Counted from the stretch's first letter, positions 17,055-27,302 are shown. The stretch is DNA of 64,000 nucleotides from Methylobacterium pseudosasicola (GCF_900114535.1 NZ_FOTK01000001.1:62001-126000); one strand, 5' to 3'. Program-made: numbers and translations. The notes: generated by a model not told the origin, from the sequence alone.

Positions 17055-18299
17055 TCACGAAGCCTTGCGGCCGGCGAGCTTGGCGAGCAGCGGCTCCAGC
17101 AGGCTCGACCGGCTGCGCCGGGTCTCTGGCCGCCCGAGGGTGACCGCGGCGAGGTCGTTGAACAGCTCCGCCACCTTCGAGCCGGCCTGGATCTCGGCGA
17201 TCATCTGGCCGTTGTTGGCGGCCGTGCCGAACAGGGTCGGCTCGAACGGGATCGTGGCGGCGATCGGCGCGTCCAGGGCCTTGGCGAACTCGGCGGCGCC
17301 GATCTCCGGCCGTTTGGCCATGCCGACGCCGTTGAGCAGGATCCGGGGCGGCTGGTCGTTCGGGCGGCCGTGCTTGAGCGCCCCGAGCAGGTTCTTGGCG
17401 TTGCGCAGGCAGGCGAGGTCGGGACCGGCGACGATCAGGATCTCGTCGGCCGCGGTGAGCACGCGCTTCGACCACGCACTCCACTGGTGCGGGATGTCGA
17501 GGACCACGCAGGGCACGCTCGCCCGCAGGTGCTCGATCAGGGCATCGAAGGCGGGCTCCGACAGGTCGATGGTCCGGTCGAGGCTCGCCGGCGCCGAGAG
17601 CAGGCTGAGATTGTCGCTGCACTTCGACAGCAGCCGCTCGACCAAGGCCGAATCCAGGCGCTCGGGGGCGAACACCGCCTCGGCGATGCCCTGGGGCGGA
17701 TCCTGGTTGAAGTTGAGCGAGGCGGTGCCGAAGGCGATGTCGAGATCGGCGATCACCGTCTGGACGCCCTGGTTCCGGGCGATCGACCAGGCGAAGTTAT
17801 GCGCCACCGTCGAGGCGCCGATGCCGCCCTTGACCCCGTAGACCGCCACGGTGCGGCCCACCGGCTTGACGCCCGGCGCCGTGAACAGGTCGGAGATCGC
17901 CGCGATCAGGGCCAGCGGCTCCACCGGCGCCATGAGATAGTCGGACACGCCGCGCTGGATCAGCTGGCGGTACAGGGTCACGTCGTTGACGTGGCCGATC
18001 ACCAGGACGCGGGTGCCCTCGTCGCAGACCTCGGCCAGGGCATCCAGGCATTCCACCGGCTTCGAGCGCACGCCCTGCGTCTCGATGACGATGACGTTGG
18101 GGGTTGGCGCGTGGCGGTAGGCCTCGATCGCCGCGGCGCCGCCACCCATCCGGACCTTGACCTGCGCCTTCTGCATGCGCCGATCGAGGGACGCGCCCTC
18201 GATCATCGCGGCGGTCTCGCCGGTCTCGCAGAAAGCCTGGATCGTGATCCGGGGCACCGGGGCGATCGTACGCTCGGATGTCTCGGACAGGTCCGCCAT
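17055..18299 (-). CDS. cpaE: Flp pilus localisation/assembly protein CpaE/TadZ
   Basis: A ParA/MinD-like ATPase that places the Tad machine at the pole in Caulobacter-type systems. From ATG 18299 (MADLSETSERTIAPVPR) the product is 414 residues. An N-terminal receiver-like domain (residues about 20-135) is followed by the ATPase domain with the deviant Walker A GVKGGIGASTVAHN at about residue 160 and VIADLDIAFGT. The frame is open far upstream into cpaD, but this start fits the family. It lies 68 bases after cpaD and 54 bases before cpaF. Confidence 0.93.
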   Translation of the reverse strand: MADLSETSERTIAPVPRITIQAFCETGETAAMIEGASLDRRMQKAQVKVRMGGGAAAIEAYRHAPTPNVIVIETQGVRSKPVECLDALAEVCDEGTRVLVIGHVNDVTLYRQLIQRGVSDYLMAPVEPLALIAAISDLFTAPGVKPVGRTVAVYGVKGGIGASTVAHNFAWSIARNQGVQTVIADLDIAFGTASLNFNQDPPQGIAEAVFAPERLDSALVERLLSKCSDNLSLLSAPASLDRTIDLSEPAFDALIEHLRASVPCVVLDIPHQWSAWSKRVLTAADEILIVAGPDLACLRNAKNLLGALKHGRPNDQPPRILLNGVGMAKRPEIGAAEFAKALDAPIAATIPFEPTLFGTAANNGQMIAEIQAGSKVAELFNDLAAVTLGRPETRRSRSSLLEPLLAKLAGRKAS

Positions 18300-18367
18300 G
18301 ACGGCACTTTCGGGTTCGTGGTCGAGTCGCGGCTTCGGTGACGGCGGGGGAGGTTGCACCGTCCGTC

Positions 18368-19129
18368 CTAGTTGCTGACCTGGGACTTGACGGCGTTCGT
18401 CCCATCTTGCCGCCATGTGGTTGACGGATCCTTGCCGTCCCGCAACTGGCCGATGTCTCGGACGCGCTTGACCGTGTCGATCCGGCCCTCGGGCCGGCCG
18501 CGCACCAGGTCGATCGGATCGGCCACCTGGGCGGCCACGGTCGCCTGGGTGGCGCAGCCGAGATTCCAGCCCGGACGGTTGCTGTAGTCGGAGGCGAAGT
18601 TCGAGGTGCCGAGGTCCTGGGGCCAGAGCCCGCACTGGTCGGCGACCTTGGCCTGCATGCGCTGGAAGCTCAGCCGGATCGGCGCGGCGAGGCCCGGCGC
18701 TGCGACCGGGTAGGGCGATTGGGCGATCTCGCGGGCGCCGACGCCGTCCTCGGTGCCGCGCCGGAGCAGGGCCGAGGCCGTGCGGGCGACGGCGTCGGCC
18801 TGGGCCGGCGGCAGGCCTTGGGGCACCTCCATCAGGATGCCGCCGCGGCCGTAGCGGCGGTATTCCAGCATGAAGGCGTCGATGTCGGCGGCCTGGCGCG
18901 GGTCGAGATGGCCCGGGCCGGTGGCGAACACGTCGAGGCTTCGGGTGCGGTCGGCCAGCACGATCGGGTGCCGCGCACGGTAATCCGACAGGTCGATCCC
19001 CCCGGTGGTGGCGGGTTCGCTCTTGCAGCCGGCGGCCAGCAGGCCGAGGGCGCAGGCGGCCGCGAGTCGGGACGAGGCGGGCAGGCGACGTCGGGTCATG
19101 GATCCGAGGGTCATGGGTCCGAGGGTCAT
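18368..19129 (-). CDS. cpaD: Flp pilus assembly lipoprotein CpaD
   Basis: CpaD is the pilotin-like outer-membrane lipoprotein of the Tad secretin. The protein has a signal peptide with lipobox (ALGLLAAGC), the CpaD core DYRARHPIVLADRTRSLDVF, and the conserved NFASDYSNRPGWNLGCATQA near the C-terminus. The start lies in a 15-bp tandem repeat that gives three in-frame ATGs at 19129, 19114 and 19099. MTRRRLPASSRLAA from 19099 would be the most normal signal peptide (243 residues), while 19129 gives 253 residues. The gene sits between cpaC and cpaE. Confidence 0.88.
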   Translation of the reverse strand: MTLGPMTLGSMTRRRLPASSRLAAACALGLLAAGCKSEPATTGGIDLSDYRARHPIVLADRTRSLDVFATGPGHLDPRQAADIDAFMLEYRRYGRGGILMEVPQGLPPAQADAVARTASALLRRGTEDGVGAREIAQSPYPVAAPGLAAPIRLSFQRMQAKVADQCGLWPQDLGTSNFASDYSNRPGWNLGCATQATVAAQVADPIDLVRGRPEGRIDTVKRVRDIGQLRDGKDPSTTWRQDGTNAVKSQVSN

Positions 19130-19137
19130 GGATCCGA
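19093..19137. repeat. Three-copy 15-bp tandem repeat over the cpaD start
   Basis: Three units of the form GGGTCATGGATCCGA lie head to tail at 19093-19107, 19108-19122 and 19123-19137, with one base changed in the middle unit. On the minus strand each unit supplies an ATG followed by ACC. Copy number change would alter the N-terminus or start usage of CpaD without a frameshift. Confidence 0.85.
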
Positions 19138-19146
19138 TCCTGGGCG

Positions 19147-20676
19147 CTATTCGACGATGAAGCCGACGCGGCCGCGATAGGTCCGCCCGAGCGGGGCGGC
19201 GCCGACCTTGCCGTAGAGCTGGTTGATCTGCCCAAGCAGCACCGCTTGCCCGTCGGTGGCGTCGACGAAGTTGTCGTCCGGCCGGGTGACCTGCTTGGGC
19301 TCCATCGCCCGGGCGATGTAGGGGGTGCACATGATCATCAGCTCGGTCTCCATGCGCTGGTAGTCCCGTGACCGGAACAGAGCGCCGAGGATCGGCAGGT
19401 TGACCAGGCCGGGCAGGCCGGTGATCGCCTGACGGTTGACCTGCTGGATGAGGCCAGCGGTCATCATCACGCCGCCCGAGGGTAACTCGACGGTGGTCTC
19501 CGACTTACGCACGCGCGTTCCGGGAATAGCCGTCGTTACGCCGTCGTTCGTATAATTGAAGCTCGTTTGCGGATCAATTTCTGTCACATCGGTGGCGACA
19601 CGAATAGAAATCCGGTTGTCGGCCAGGACGACTGGCGTAAAACTTAGAGCGACGCCGTACGGTTTGAAGGTAATTCCAGGCGCAGAACAAATTCCGCCCA
19701 CACAACTGGATGCGGCTGATGGGACTGGGAACTCACCACCAGCCAGGAACTTGGCTGCTTCACCGGAGATCGCCGTCAGCGTCGGCTCGGCAAGCACGCG
19801 CGAAACACCGGCCTGCTCGAAGGCCTTCAGCGTTGCCTGCAACGAGAAGCCGGCGCCTTGGGCAGACAATGCGATCTGATTGCTGCCGGCGATATTGCCA
19901 TTGATCGGGAACGGTAGTGCGTTGCTCAGTGCTGGCGAAGTCGCCGAGCCGAGCGGATTCAGCGCCGACCAGTTGCCGGTCATGTTGATCCCGAACTGCT
20001 TCAGCACGTTGCGGGACACCTCGACCACGGTGACACGGAGCATCACCTGATCCTTGTTGCGGATCGTGAGGTTGTTGATCACCGCGCCCCGCGCGCCGGC
20101 CGCGACGCCGCCGCTCGGCGCGCTGGTGGCGGCCGCGCCGCCGCCCAGGCCGACGAAGGCGTTGGCGATGTCGATCGCCTGCTGGGCATCCGAGGACGAA
20201 TTCACCGAGCCCGAGAGCAGCACCGAGGCGCCCGACGAGCGCACGTCGAAGCGGCCGCCCGGGATGCTCTGGCCGAGCAATTCGCGCAGCGTCCCGAGGT
20301 TGAGGTCCCGGGCCACGGTCACGTCGAGGGCGGCGATCTGGCGGCCCTCGGCATCCATGATGAAGATCGAGGTGGCTCCGTCGGCCATGCCGATCACGAA
20401 CACCTTCCGGGTCGAGCGGACGACGGCGTTGGCCACCGCCGGGTTGGCGACGAACACCTCCTTGGCGTCCCGGGGCAGGTCGACGATCACCGAACGGCCG
20501 GCGGTCAATTCGACCCGACGGGACGAGGCGGCCTCCGCCGAGCCCACCGTGAGCACCGGGGCAGGGCCGAGGGTCGGGCGCTCCTGCGCCAGGAGCGGCC
20601 CGGCCTGCACCAGGGCGAGCAGCGCCAGCGCGCGCGCCGGGCGAATGAAAGTCTGCAGAGCAAGCATGGGGATCAC
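19147..20676 (-). CDS. cpaC: Flp pilus outer membrane secretin CpaC/RcpA
   Basis: The secretin that forms the outer-membrane channel of the Tad pilus. The 509-residue product has a signal peptide, an N-terminal BON-like domain (RSVIVDLPRDAKEVFVANPA, then ISLxxG-type motif IIFIMDAEGRQIAALDV-like) and the secretin core (ISGEAAKFLAGGEFPVP, then RVRKSETTVELPSGGVMMTA). A GTG at 20676 overlaps the cpaB stop by 4 bases (GTGA); ATG 20667 is the alternative. The stretch from about 19480 to 19960 uses noticeably more A/T-rich codons than the rest of the gene and includes a small Cys-containing insert (SSCVGGICSAPG). Confidence 0.94.
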   Translation of the reverse strand: MIPMLALQTFIRPARALALLALVQAGPLLAQERPTLGPAPVLTVGSAEAASSRRVELTAGRSVIVDLPRDAKEVFVANPAVANAVVRSTRKVFVIGMADGATSIFIMDAEGRQIAALDVTVARDLNLGTLRELLGQSIPGGRFDVRSSGASVLLSGSVNSSSDAQQAIDIANAFVGLGGGAAATSAPSGGVAAGARGAVINNLTIRNKDQVMLRVTVVEVSRNVLKQFGINMTGNWSALNPLGSATSPALSNALPFPINGNIAGSNQIALSAQGAGFSLQATLKAFEQAGVSRVLAEPTLTAISGEAAKFLAGGEFPVPSAASSCVGGICSAPGITFKPYGVALSFTPVVLADNRISIRVATDVTEIDPQTSFNYTNDGVTTAIPGTRVRKSETTVELPSGGVMMTAGLIQQVNRQAITGLPGLVNLPILGALFRSRDYQRMETELMIMCTPYIARAMEPKQVTRPDDNFVDATDGQAVLLGQINQLYGKVGAAPLGRTYRGRVGFIVE

Positions 20677-21485
20677 GGCGTCTGCTGCCGCGCGACGCCG
20701 AAGCGCACGACGGTCAATCCGGGTTCGGGCGTCTGCGCCATCGCGGCATCGATCGGCTGGCCCTCGACCGGTCGCCCCGCATCCGCGAGGCTGCGCAGCG
20801 ACAGCGACAGGGAGCCGACCTTCTGGGCGAGGGTCAGGGTCTCCGCCTGGGCGGGGGTGACGGCGAGCGTCGCGGTCTCGCCGGTGACGACGTTGGTGCC
20901 GTTCTTCTCCTGGATCAGCTGACCGATCGCGAGGACGCGGATGTCGGTCAGGATGGTCTGGGAGAGCTGCACCTCGCTGTTATTGGCCCGCGAATTGGCG
21001 TCATCACGAAACGTGCGGATCACGTCGACGCGGTCGTTCGGCAGGATGAAGCCGCCGGCCGAGTTGGTGCCGCGACTATCGGTGACGATGGCGACCGCGC
21101 GCATCCCGGAGGGCAGGATCGCGGCCATGAAGCCGCTCTCGGGCCGGACCAGCTTCTGCGCCCGGATCGGCTCGCCCGCGAGGAAGCCCGAGCGCACGGA
21201 GGCGCCGACCGTCTCGTCCAGCGCCTTCGCGTTGTCCTTGCGGCTGATATAGCCCGCCGTCATGGCGCCGTCCGGCCAGGGCTGCCAGCGCAGGTCCGCG
21301 GCCCGCAAGACTTGGCCCATCGGCATGTCGGCGGCGGCCACCAGCACCTCCGTCATGGGAGGCGGCGGCAGCTCGGCCTTCGGGGGCGGGGGAGGCGGAG
21401 GCGGGTCGCCGCCGCTCATCAGGAACGCCGCCCCGCTGCCCGCTGCGAGAGCGATGCCGAGGACGGCGAGACGGGCTGGATTCAT
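20673..21485 (-). CDS. cpaB: Flp pilus assembly protein CpaB/RcpC
   Basis: CpaB is a periplasmic assembly protein of the Tad pilus. The 270-residue product has an N-terminal membrane anchor (residues 6-24), a polyproline linker (eight prolines in a row), an SAF domain (TEVLVAAADMPMGQVLRAAD then LRWQPWPDG) and the RcpC domain (RAVAIVTDSRGTNSAGGFIL, then DRVDVIRTF). It is the first gene of the cluster and overlaps cpaC by 4 bases. It faces a 373-base gap that must carry the operon promoter. Confidence 0.93.
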   Translation of the reverse strand: MNPARLAVLGIALAAGSGAAFLMSGGDPPPPPPPPKAELPPPPMTEVLVAAADMPMGQVLRAADLRWQPWPDGAMTAGYISRKDNAKALDETVGASVRSGFLAGEPIRAQKLVRPESGFMAAILPSGMRAVAIVTDSRGTNSAGGFILPNDRVDVIRTFRDDANSRANNSEVQLSQTILTDIRVLAIGQLIQEKNGTNVVTGETATLAVTPAQAETLTLAQKVGSLSLSLRSLADAGRPVEGQPIDAAMAQTPEPGLTVVRFGVARQQTP

Positions 21486-21858
21486 CGCATCGCCACGCGC
21501 CGGAGACGGCCGAATTGCCGTCCATCCCCAGACCCTGCGCGGCCATTCGTGTAATTATGGTTAAGGTATTATAACTGCGCCGGATGGATACGGTCCGGAA
21601 ACGGGGCGGTTGAGCGCGCGCTGCCGCAGTGCATTGCGGTTTGGCGTCAGCGCGCGCCTCCCTTCGAGGACAGAGATCTGTTCCGGATCGCAAAACGATC
21701 GGGAACAGGTTTCGCCCGCCCGTCACAACCGGCGCGATTTCTCAATTTCGGCTCAATCCTGGCCGTGGCGCTGCTTCCGCGCCTGCAATATTCTGCTCCC
21801 GAACCCGCGTCAGAATCGGGTGCCCGGATCATCCGGGCTCAATAGGTCGGGGAGTGAC
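21486..21858. promoter_or_regulatory. Divergent control region, Flp cluster and binding-protein gene
   Basis: This gap separates cpaB (minus) from the binding-protein gene (plus). A sequence TTAACCAT, identical to the well-known CtrA half site, lies on the minus strand at 21564-21557, inside an AT-rich block at about 21548-21575 roughly 70 bases before cpaB. No gene is apparent in the gap. Confidence 0.5.
21557..21564 (-). promoter_or_regulatory. CtrA-like half site TTAACCAT
   Basis: The octamer matches the Caulobacter CtrA half-site consensus and is orientated toward cpaB. The second half of a full TTAA-N7-TTAA site is only partly matched. CtrA controls pilus genes in Caulobacter, which fits the location, but an 8-mer can occur by chance. 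Confidence 0.4.
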
Positions 21859-23097
21859 ATGATCAGACGATTTGGCGGTGCGGTGCTGGCCACCGCCCTG
21901 GCGGGTACGGTCCTGGGCTCGGGCGCGGCCGCGGCCCAAGGTGCCGGGTCCGGCGCCTTCTCCGGCAACGCCGTGCGCCTCGGCGTGCTCAACGACCAGT
22001 CCGGCCTCTATGCCGAGTTCGGAGGCCAGGGTTCCATCGAGGCCGCTCGGATGGCGGTGGAGGATATGGGCGGCAAGATCGACGGGGTGCCGATCGAGAT
22101 CCTGTCCGCCGACCACCAGAACAAGCCCGACATCGCCTCCGCCATCGCCCGGCAATGGTACGACCGCGACGGCGTCGACGCGATCATGGAGCTCACCACC
22201 TCCTCCGTGGCTTTGGCGGTCCAGGGCCTGTCCAAGGAGAAGAAGAAGATCACGATCACCACCGGGGCGGCCTCCAGCGACCTCACCGGCAAGGCCTGCA
22301 CGCCCTACGGCTACCACTGGGCCTACGACACCCGCGCGCTCGCGGTCGGCACCGGCGGCGCGCTGACCCGGGCCGGGGGCGACACGTGGTTCTTCCTCAC
22401 CGCCGATTACGCCTTCGGCTCGGCGCTGGAGGCCGATACCAGCCGCGTGGTGCTCGCCAACAACGGCAAGGTGCTGGGCAGCGTCCGCCACCCGCTCTCG
22501 AACCAGGACTTCTCCTCGTTCCTGCTCCAGGCGCAGGGCTCGAAGGCCAAGGTGATCGGGCTCGCCAATGCCGGCCTCGACACCTCCAACTCGATCAAGC
22601 AGGCCGCCGAATACGGCATCGTCGAGGGCGGCCAGAAGCTCGCGGCCCTGCTGTTCACCCTCTCTGAGGTGCACGGGCTCGGCCTCAAGGTGGCGCAGGG
22701 CCTGACGCTGACCGAGGGCTGGTACTGGGATTCCAACGACGAGACCCGGGCCTTTGGGGCTCGGTACATGAAGCGCACCGGCCGGATGCCGAACATGATC
22801 CAGGCGGGCACCTACTCGGCTGTCCTGTCCTACCTGAAGGCCGTGAAGGCGGCGGGCACGGACGAGACCGAAGCGGTCAACGCCAAGCTCAAGGCGCTCC
22901 CGGTGGACGACGTGTTCGCCCATGGCGGCATCGTCCAGCCGAACGGCCGCATGGTGCACGACATGTACCTGTTCGAGGTCAAGAAGCCGGCCGAATCGAA
23001 GGGCGAGTGGGACCTGTACCGGCAGCTCGCGACCATCCCGGGCAAGGAAGCCTACGCCTCGCCGGCCGAGAGCGGCTGCCCGCTGACGGCGAAGTAA
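21859..23097 (+). CDS. ABC transporter substrate-binding protein (branched-chain amino acid type)
   Basis: A 412-residue periplasmic binding protein of the LivJ/peripla_BP_6 family. From ATG 21859, with TCGGGGAG just upstream, it has a signal peptide ending AAAAQ. Conserved blocks are VRLGVLNDQSGLYAEFGGQG, VPIEILSADHQNKPDIASAI and GDTWFFLTADYAFGSALEAD. No permease or ATPase genes lie nearby, so the binding protein is an orphan. This subgroup is common in methylotrophs and rhizobia and its ligand is unknown. It is divergent from the Flp cluster. Confidence 0.88.
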   Translation: MIRRFGGAVLATALAGTVLGSGAAAAQGAGSGAFSGNAVRLGVLNDQSGLYAEFGGQGSIEAARMAVEDMGGKIDGVPIEILSADHQNKPDIASAIARQWYDRDGVDAIMELTTSSVALAVQGLSKEKKKITITTGAASSDLTGKACTPYGYHWAYDTRALAVGTGGALTRAGGDTWFFLTADYAFGSALEADTSRVVLANNGKVLGSVRHPLSNQDFSSFLLQAQGSKAKVIGLANAGLDTSNSIKQAAEYGIVEGGQKLAALLFTLSEVHGLGLKVAQGLTLTEGWYWDSNDETRAFGARYMKRTGRMPNMIQAGTYSAVLSYLKAVKAAGTDETEAVNAKLKALPVDDVFAHGGIVQPNGRMVHDMYLFEVKKPAESKGEWDLYRQLATIPGKEAYASPAESGCPLTAK

Positions 23098-23173
23098 GAA
23101 GCGCTCTCACGCGGTAAGGATTATGGGCCTAACCGAGTTTGGGCTGTAATCGCTTCTGCAGAGCTCGACGCGC

Positions 23174-23270
23174 TCCCTCTCCCGTGCGGGAGAGGGTTGG
23201 GGTGAGGGGACAGGTCCTTCCGGAGATGTCGCATCCCTCACCCTGTCCCTCTCCCGCACGGGAGAGGGGA
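23174..23270. repeat. Paired REP-like palindromes, family B
   Basis: Two hairpins, CCCTCTCCCGTGCGGGAGAG and CCCTCTCCCGCACGGGAGAG, sit at the ends of a 97-bp unit. Flanking GGTGAGGG and CCCTCACC add to the symmetry, so the whole unit is an imperfect inverted repeat resembling a small MITE. It lies between the convergent binding-protein and alcohol dehydrogenase genes. Confidence 0.85.
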
Positions 23271-23361
23271 CCCGCGCCTTTCGCGGGCCGCGGCTTGGCA
23301 CTTGGTAAAAACGGAAATTCGCGTGAACCCGTAGCCTTGCGCCGGGATAGGGCGTCGCCGG

Positions 23362-24525
23362 TTAGGCCGCCCACACCCGCCGATACAGCGCCTGGATCTC
23401 GTCCGCACTTGGCTCGATCGGGTTGTTGGCCGGGGAGCCGGACGCCAGGGCTTGTGCGGCCATGGTCGGGAGCAGCGCCTCCCAGCGGGCCGGGTCGATC
23501 CCGTATTCCCGGGGGCCGGGCACGTCGAGGTCGTCGTTGAGGGCTTCGAGCTCCGCCACCAGGGCTGTGACGGCGGCCCGGTCGTCGCCATCGACGCCGG
23601 GGATGCCCATGGCCCGGGCGCAGGCCGCGTAGCGCCCCACCGCCGCGGGGGCCGAGAAGGCGGTGACCACCGGCAGCAGCATCGCGTTCGAGAGCCCGTG
23701 CGCCACGTGGAAATGCGCGCCGATCGGCCGGCTCATGCCGTGGACCAGGGCCACCGACGCGTTCGAGAAGGCGATGCCGGCCTGGGTCGCCCCGAGCATC
23801 ATCGCCTCGCGCGCTGCCCGGTCGCTGGGATCGGTCCAGACCCGGCGCAGGTTCGGGGCGATCAGGTGCATCGCCTGGAGGGCGAGCCCATCCGAGAACA
23901 GGTTGGATTTGCGCGAGACATAGGCCTCGATGGCGTGGGTCAGCGCGTCGATGCCGGTATCGGCGGTGAGCCGCTTCGGCTTGGTCAGGGTCAGCTCGTA
24001 ATCGACCAGCGCCGCCACCGGCAGGTAGGCCAGGCCGATGCAGAGCATCTTCTCATCCGAGGTCTCGTCGGTGACGATGGTGAAGCGGGTCGCCTCCGAG
24101 CCGGTGCCGGCGGTGGTGGGGATCGCCACGATCGGCAGGCCCGGCTCGTCCTGCTGGCGGGGGGCCTTGTAGTCGCGCATGTGACCGCCGTGGCGGGCCA
24201 GCACGGCCACCGCCTTGGCGGTGTCCATGGGGCTGCCGCCGCCGAAGCCGACCACGCAGTCGAAATCGCCGGCCTGGAGCGCGGCGAGCGCCGCCTCCAC
24301 GGACGCCACGGTCGGGTCCGGCACGGTCTCGGAGAAGATTGTTCCGCGGGCGCCCGCGCTGTTGAGCCGTTCGAGCAGCGTCTCGGTGCGGCCGCTGCTG
24401 ACCAGGTACGGGTCGGTCACCACGAAGGGGCGCGACAGGCCGAGCTGGCCCAGGATCTCCGGCAGCAGCCGCGAGGCGCCGGCGCCGATGCGCATCAGCC
24501 GGGGCAGGGCGATCGAGGCGACCAT
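23362..24525 (-). CDS. Iron-containing alcohol dehydrogenase
   Basis: A 387-residue group III (Fe-ADH) dehydrogenase. It has the NAD-binding GFGGGSPMDTAKAVAV at about residues 92-107, IPTTAGTGSEATRFTIVTDE, and the metal-binding pattern TGIDALTHAIEAYVS with later histidines in GMSRPIGAHFHVAHGLSNAM. The family oxidises simple alcohols or reduces aldehydes and semialdehydes. The gene lies 86 bases after the LysR gene on the same strand. Given the nearby valine genes, a role in C4 or semialdehyde metabolism is possible but not shown. Confidence 0.9.
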   Translation of the reverse strand: MVASIALPRLMRIGAGASRLLPEILGQLGLSRPFVVTDPYLVSSGRTETLLERLNSAGARGTIFSETVPDPTVASVEAALAALQAGDFDCVVGFGGGSPMDTAKAVAVLARHGGHMRDYKAPRQQDEPGLPIVAIPTTAGTGSEATRFTIVTDETSDEKMLCIGLAYLPVAALVDYELTLTKPKRLTADTGIDALTHAIEAYVSRKSNLFSDGLALQAMHLIAPNLRRVWTDPSDRAAREAMMLGATQAGIAFSNASVALVHGMSRPIGAHFHVAHGLSNAMLLPVVTAFSAPAAVGRYAACARAMGIPGVDGDDRAAVTALVAELEALNDDLDVPGPREYGIDPARWEALLPTMAAQALASGSPANNPIEPSADEIQALYRRVWAA

Positions 24526-24611
24526 CTGTTTGATCCTTCACCCAATGCCCATCCGGGCCAGCGGAAACCCCGATCTTAAGACTTGGGTTGCCGCCGCGAA
24601 ACCGCCGCCGC

Positions 24612-25523
24612 TTACACCGCCGGCCCGGCGAACAGCGCGCCGGCCGCCTCGACCTCCCCGGCGATGAACCCCGCCACCGCCCGGATATGGGCCGCCTTCC
24701 GGTGATCCTCGTGGATATGCATGTGGAACGAGCGCGTCAGCGACACGGCGCCCGGTAGGACCGGCACCAGACCGGGATGGGCCGCCGCGATGAAGGCCGG
24801 CAGGATGCACAGGCCGGCGCCGTTCAGCGTCGCGTGGACCTGGGCCAGCAGGTTGGTCGAGCGCAGCCGCGCGGAGACGGCGGGCTCCAGGGCGCCGAGA
24901 TAGTTCAGCTCGCGCGCGAACAGCATGTCCTCGATATAGCCGACGAAGGGAAGCGCCGTGAGGTCCGAGACGGCCGTGATCGGCGGTGCGGCGGCCAGGT
25001 AGGCCTCGGCCCCGTAGACGAACAGCCGGTAATCGGTGAGCCGGCGCGCCACCACCCGGGCCTGCTGCGGGGTCGACAGGCCGATGACGATGTCGGCCTC
25101 GCGCTTCGACAGGCTGAAGATCCGGGCAGTGGCCATGATCTCGACCTCCAGCCCCGGATGGCGCTCGGTCAGCCGGTGCATCCGGGAGGCCAGAAACACG
25201 CTGCCGAACCCGTCCGGGGCGCCGATCCGCACCGTGCCGGAGACGGATTGCGCGCCGGCCTGCGCGGCGGCGCTCGCCGACAGGAACGCGCTCTCCATGG
25301 CCTCGGCCACGGTCATCAGGTTGGCGCCGTCCTCGGTGAGCGCGTAGCCGAGGTTGCTGCGGTGGAACAGGCGGGCGCCGAGCCCCTCTTCCAGGGCACG
25401 GATCCGCCGCCCGACCGTGGTGTGCTCGGTGCCGGTGCGCGCTGCGGCGGCGCTCAGGGTGCCGGTGCGGGCCACCGCCAGGAAGAAGCGCAGATCGTCC
25501 CAGTTGCGCCCCGACCGGCTCAT
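24612..25523 (-). CDS. LysR family transcriptional regulator
   Basis: A 303-residue LysR-type regulator from ATG 25523 (MSRSGRNWDDLRFFLAVART). The helix-turn-helix reads GTLSAAAARTGTEHTTVGRR then IRALEEGLGARLFHRSN. The C-terminal effector domain (VRIGAPDGFG) is typical. It is divergent from mmsA across a 119-base gap with a perfect palindrome, and the alcohol dehydrogenase follows it on the same strand. It probably regulates mmsA and the valine cluster, itself, or both. A longer start 63 bases upstream is less likely, because it would run across the palindrome. Confidence 0.88.
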   Translation of the reverse strand: MSRSGRNWDDLRFFLAVARTGTLSAAAARTGTEHTTVGRRIRALEEGLGARLFHRSNLGYALTEDGANLMTVAEAMESAFLSASAAAQAGAQSVSGTVRIGAPDGFGSVFLASRMHRLTERHPGLEVEIMATARIFSLSKREADIVIGLSTPQQARVVARRLTDYRLFVYGAEAYLAAAPPITAVSDLTALPFVGYIEDMLFARELNYLGALEPAVSARLRSTNLLAQVHATLNGAGLCILPAFIAAAHPGLVPVLPGAVSLTRSFHMHIHEDHRKAAHIRAVAGFIAGEVEAAGALFAGPAV

Positions 25524-25538
25524 GACCGCAAACCCGCT

Positions 25539-25552
25539 GTGCATCGATGCAC
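25539..25552. promoter_or_regulatory. Perfect palindrome between LysR gene and mmsA
   Basis: GTGCATCGATGCAC is a perfect 14-base palindrome, 16 bases upstream of the LysR start and about 90 bases before mmsA. It is a good candidate for the LysR binding site controlling both directions. Confidence 0.5.
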
Positions 25553-25642
25553 GACGGCTGTAAGCGCATCCGGCTTTATCGTTCAAGCGATCCTGTTAGG
25601 CTGCGCCAAACCAAATCGAAAAACGACAACAGGGAGGCGCTC

Positions 25643-27139
<1,497 letters not shown>

Positions 27140-27183
27140 GTCGCCGTCGCCCTTGGCGGCTCTGACGCGCGTCCGATGCGCGA

Positions 27184-27302
27184 CGCGCTCTCCTCCCCCT
27201 TGCGGGGAGGAGTTGGAGGTGGGGGTGGTGCAGAAGGCACCGCCGAGTCACATCCGGCACCACCCCCACCCCTGACCCCTCCCCGCAAGGGGGAGGGGAG
27301 AG
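27184..27302. repeat. Paired REP-like palindromes, family C
   Basis: Two hairpins (CTCCCCCTTGCGGGGAGGAG and CCTCCCCGCAAGGGGGAGG) face each other, with GGTGGGGGTGGTG and CACCACCCCCACC inside. The unit is an imperfect inverted repeat of about 119 bases with the same plan as the one at 23174-23270. A degenerate third hairpin (CTCTCCCCGCACACGGGGC) follows at about 27346. It lies in the 259-base gap between mmsA and the acyl-CoA dehydrogenase. Confidence 0.85.

Noticed and set aside
15660..18341. An 893-residue plus-strand protein opposite cpaF and cpaE
   Set aside because: It is antisense to two well-defined Tad genes and shows no domain.
17055..19235. A single 726-residue protein covering cpaE and part of cpaD
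   Set aside because: The upstream half is an out-of-frame shadow of cpaD; CpaE begins at 18299 with normal length.
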